Shown: piece after piece, positions 62,328 to 64,000 of the stretch | How the letters are laid out: the number at the start of each line of letters is the position of its first letter | Numbering within the stretch: the stretch's first letter is position 1 | Source: Halioglobus japonicus | Lineage (GTDB): Bacteria > Pseudomonadota > Gammaproteobacteria > Pseudomonadales > Halieaceae | DNA: 64,000 nucleotides | NCBI RefSeq assembly: GCF_001983995.1 | Contig: NZ_CP019450.1 | Coordinates: 2,914,001 to 2,978,000, forward strand | Direction of reading: 5' to 3' | The notes under the pieces: generated by a model | Told to the model about the DNA's origin: nothing | The model's input: the letters and a program-made list of their open reading frames with translations, nothing else | The model's database searches: none | Translations under genes and position numbers: made by a program

Positions 62328-63109
62328 TGAGTCTGCTCAACCTGCAAGCCACTCGTGTGTCGCCCTATGGCGCGATCGCGCTGCTGGAGAACATCACTGT
62401 GGCGATCGAGGCCGGCGACGTGCTGGGGTTGATCGGGCCCAATGGCGCAGGCAAAAGCACTCTGCTCCACACACTCGCCGGCGGCCACCCTATTCAAGAG
62501 GGCAGTCTGCAACTGGGAAATCAGCCGCTGGCGGCCATGCACAACGAACAGCGTGCCCGCGCCCTGGCTTTTTTATCACAAAACCCCGCGCTCAATTTCC
62601 CCTTCAGTGTCGAAGAAGTGATTCTGCTCGGCCGTATTCCCCATGCCAGTGGCAGTGAAGCGGACCTCGACATTCTCGACGAAGTGCTGGCATTCACCGA
62701 CACTCAGTCACTCAGGGATAGGCTTTATACGGAGCTGTCTGGCGGTGAACGCCAGCGCGTACAACTGGCGCGCTGCGTCGCTCAGGTGTGGCGCGCCCAG
62801 GACAGCGCCCACAGGGTTCTGTTGATGGACGAACCGAGTGCCGCGCTGGATCTGGCACATACCCATATGGTCGGCGATACCGTAGAGCGTCTCAGCGAGG
62901 GCGGATGTGGACTGGTCATCGCAAGCCATGACTTTAATCTGCTGGCAGGGCTGTGCGACCGCATCATGGTACTTAACCATGGCAACTTGCACAGCACCGG
63001 CACACCGGCAGAGGTACTCACAACACAGATGTTCCGCGAAGTGTTTAGTGCAAACGTTTTGGTGGAAGCGCACCCTGTCCATCGTGGTCCTTTGGTCATC
63101 AAGTCGTGA
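62327..63109 (+). CDS. btuD: Corrinoid ABC transporter ATP-binding protein
   Basis: The start is ATG 62327 in a TGATG overlap with the permease stop; GTG 62324 is an alternative. The product is 260 residues, with Walker A GPNGAGKST, the ABC signature LSGGERQRV, Walker B VLLMDEPSAALD, and the switch His in IASHDFN. It powers BtuC. Its stop overlaps the GTG start of cobU. Confidence 0.94.
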   Translation: MSLLNLQATRVSPYGAIALLENITVAIEAGDVLGLIGPNGAGKSTLLHTLAGGHPIQEGSLQLGNQPLAAMHNEQRARALAFLSQNPALNFPFSVEEVILLGRIPHASGSEADLDILDEVLAFTDTQSLRDRLYTELSGGERQRVQLARCVAQVWRAQDSAHRVLLMDEPSAALDLAHTHMVGDTVERLSEGGCGLVIASHDFNLLAGLCDRIMVLNHGNLHSTGTPAEVLTTQMFREVFSANVLVEAHPVHRGPLVIKS

Positions 63110-63609
63110 AGCACTTAATTCTCGGCGGCGCTCGCAGCGGTAAAAGTCGTATCGCCCAACAACTGGCCGAACAGGCGGTCCCCACGCCATATCTAATCGC
63201 GACGGCCGAAGCCGGCGACGAAGAGATGGCGCAGCGCATTGCGCGTCACCAACAAGACCGCCCGCCTCACTGGGTGGTTTGCGAACAGACTATTGGGCTG
63301 GCCCGGCAGCTGCAAACACTGGATGCGCCAAGCCGCTGCGTGGTGGTCGACTGCCTGAGCCTGTGGCTTAGCAACTGCTTGCACCAGGACTGCTGGACGC
63401 GCGAACGCGAAGCCCTGATGAATTGCCTGCCGGGGATCGAAGCGCAGGTGATTCTGGTCAGCAACGAGGTCGGCATGGGCATTATTCCAATGGGCGAACT
63501 CAGCCGTAGATTCGTAGACGAGATCGGCTGGCTGCACCAGGATCTGGCGACCCTGTGCGACAAAGTCACATTGGTCACAGCCGGCCTACCCCAGACACTC
63601 AAGGAGTAG
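63106..63609 (+). CDS. cobU: Adenosylcobinamide kinase/guanylyltransferase
   Basis: This is a 167-residue CobU/CobP starting at GTG 63106, with the P-loop GGARSGKS (residues 7-14), CVVVDCLSLWLSN (about 79-91), and the closing SNEVGMGIIPMGELSRRFVDEIGWLHQ. It activates adenosylcobinamide as its GDP derivative for CobS. It overlaps btuD by four bases. Confidence 0.96.
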   Translation: MKHLILGGARSGKSRIAQQLAEQAVPTPYLIATAEAGDEEMAQRIARHQQDRPPHWVVCEQTIGLARQLQTLDAPSRCVVVDCLSLWLSNCLHQDCWTREREALMNCLPGIEAQVILVSNEVGMGIIPMGELSRRFVDEIGWLHQDLATLCDKVTLVTAGLPQTLKE

Positions 63610-63615
63610 CCCGCC

Positions 63616-64000
63616 ATGAACTGGTACGAACAGCCCTGCCGGGCCCCTTCAGAAATTCACCGCATTGCGGCCCGGCAACGCCAGGCCACGCTGACCAAAC
63701 CCGCGGGTTCGCTGGGACGACTGGAACAGGTGGCCGAGCAATTCGCTGCTTGGCAGCACACCGACACCCCGGCGCTCGAACGAGTGAGCGCCCGCATCTT
63801 CGCCGCGGACCACGGCATTACGGCACAGGGCGTGTCTGCCTATCCGGCAGAGGTCACCGCGCAGATGATTACCAACTTTATTGACGGCGGTGCAGCTGCC
63901 AGCGTGCTGTGCAAACAGCAAAATATTGATCTGGAAGTGATTAATCTCGGCACCTTCATACCCGTCCCTGACATGCCCGGCCTGCGCCAACGCATAGTCG
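63616..64000 (+). CDS. cobT: Nicotinate-nucleotide-dimethylbenzimidazole phosphoribosyltransferase (partial)
   Basis: The gene begins at ATG 63616, six bases after cobU, and runs off the right end with 128 codons seen. The N-terminal KPAGSLGRLEQVAEQFAAWQ and IFAADHGITAQGVSAYP motifs are those of CobT, which makes alpha-ribazole phosphate from nicotinate mononucleotide and DMB. It links BluB's product to CobC and CobS. The catalytic Glu near the C-terminus lies outside the window. Confidence 0.95.
   Translation, partial: MNWYEQPCRAPSEIHRIAARQRQATLTKPAGSLGRLEQVAEQFAAWQHTDTPALERVSARIFAADHGITAQGVSAYPAEVTAQMITNFIDGGAAASVLCKQQNIDLEVINLGTFIPVPDMPGLRQRIV

Noticed and set aside
1..64000. tRNA or rRNA genes
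   Set aside because: I looked for the common tRNA T-loop and D-loop patterns and rRNA stretches and found none I could support; a covariance search would be decisive.

Overview
The window looks like a chromosomal segment from a marine gammaproteobacterium, most likely of the OM60/NOR5 (Halieaceae/Cellvibrionales) type. The reasons are moderately high GC, dense operons with ATGA/GTGA/TTGA junctions, a TtpC-type TonB energising system, DUF1302/DUF1329/RND export modules, two old yellow enzymes, and a full late cobalamin pathway. The taxonomic call is inference. I saw no rRNA or tRNA genes, CRISPR arrays, insertion sequences or phage genes.

Layout: (1) 1-5363 is a minus-strand LysR - DUF3450 - ttpC - exbB - exbD - tonB - TPR operon. 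Divergent from the LysR gene is a 37-codon ORF with its own promoter and a LysR-type dyad. (2) 5364-12777 holds a lipoprotein, an RND/MMPL transporter, a YCF48-type repeat protein, DUF1329 and DUF1302, probably an envelope transport module for hydrophobic compounds. (3) 13197-23983 is a catabolic or detoxification neighbourhood with two SDRs, an AraC regulator, an epimerase-like protein, two ene-reductases, an NTF2-like protein, an alpha/beta hydrolase, an SLC13/TrkA-C permease and an outer-membrane barrel. (4) 24265-29454 has a GGDEF-EAL protein convergent with a DHH phosphoesterase, which follows the cysC-sat sulfate-activation operon across a strong hairpin. A LysR gene is divergent from cysC. 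(5) 30499-32223 is one ORF joining a TetR regulator to DNA polymerase IV. (6) 32231-43721 holds an Lrp regulator, an ornithine-decarboxylase-like enzyme, a DUF3604 protein, an AraC regulator, a TrkA-N ion-channel protein, a lipoprotein with a GspG domain, an SSF-type hybrid histidine kinase and DUF481. (7) 43722-55698 holds MscS, a TonB-dependent receptor, an MBL-fold sulfatase-like enzyme, DAHP synthase, YigZ, a cytochrome c / lactone oxidase / PLP-enzyme operon, DUF501 and BluB. (8) 55749 to the right end is the B12 region: cobS, cobC, a cobalamin riboswitch, btuB, cobO, cobQ, btuC, btuD, cobU and cobT (cut by the window end).

The parts connect in several ways. The TonB complex could energise the receptors at 45771 and 57350. 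BluB makes the lower ligand that CobT, CobC and CobS install, while CobO, CobQ and CobU process the corrin salvaged through BtuB and BtuCD. Sat and CysC make PAPS, and the nearby DHH enzyme is a candidate for clearing pAp or pGpG.

A caution for any reader: three genes (tonB, an SDR, DUF3604) each lack exactly one base at a short G/C run, always in the same direction. This points to systematic sequencing or assembly deletions. The same kind of error could also have produced the striking TetR-DinB fusion, so that fusion needs confirmation before it is believed.
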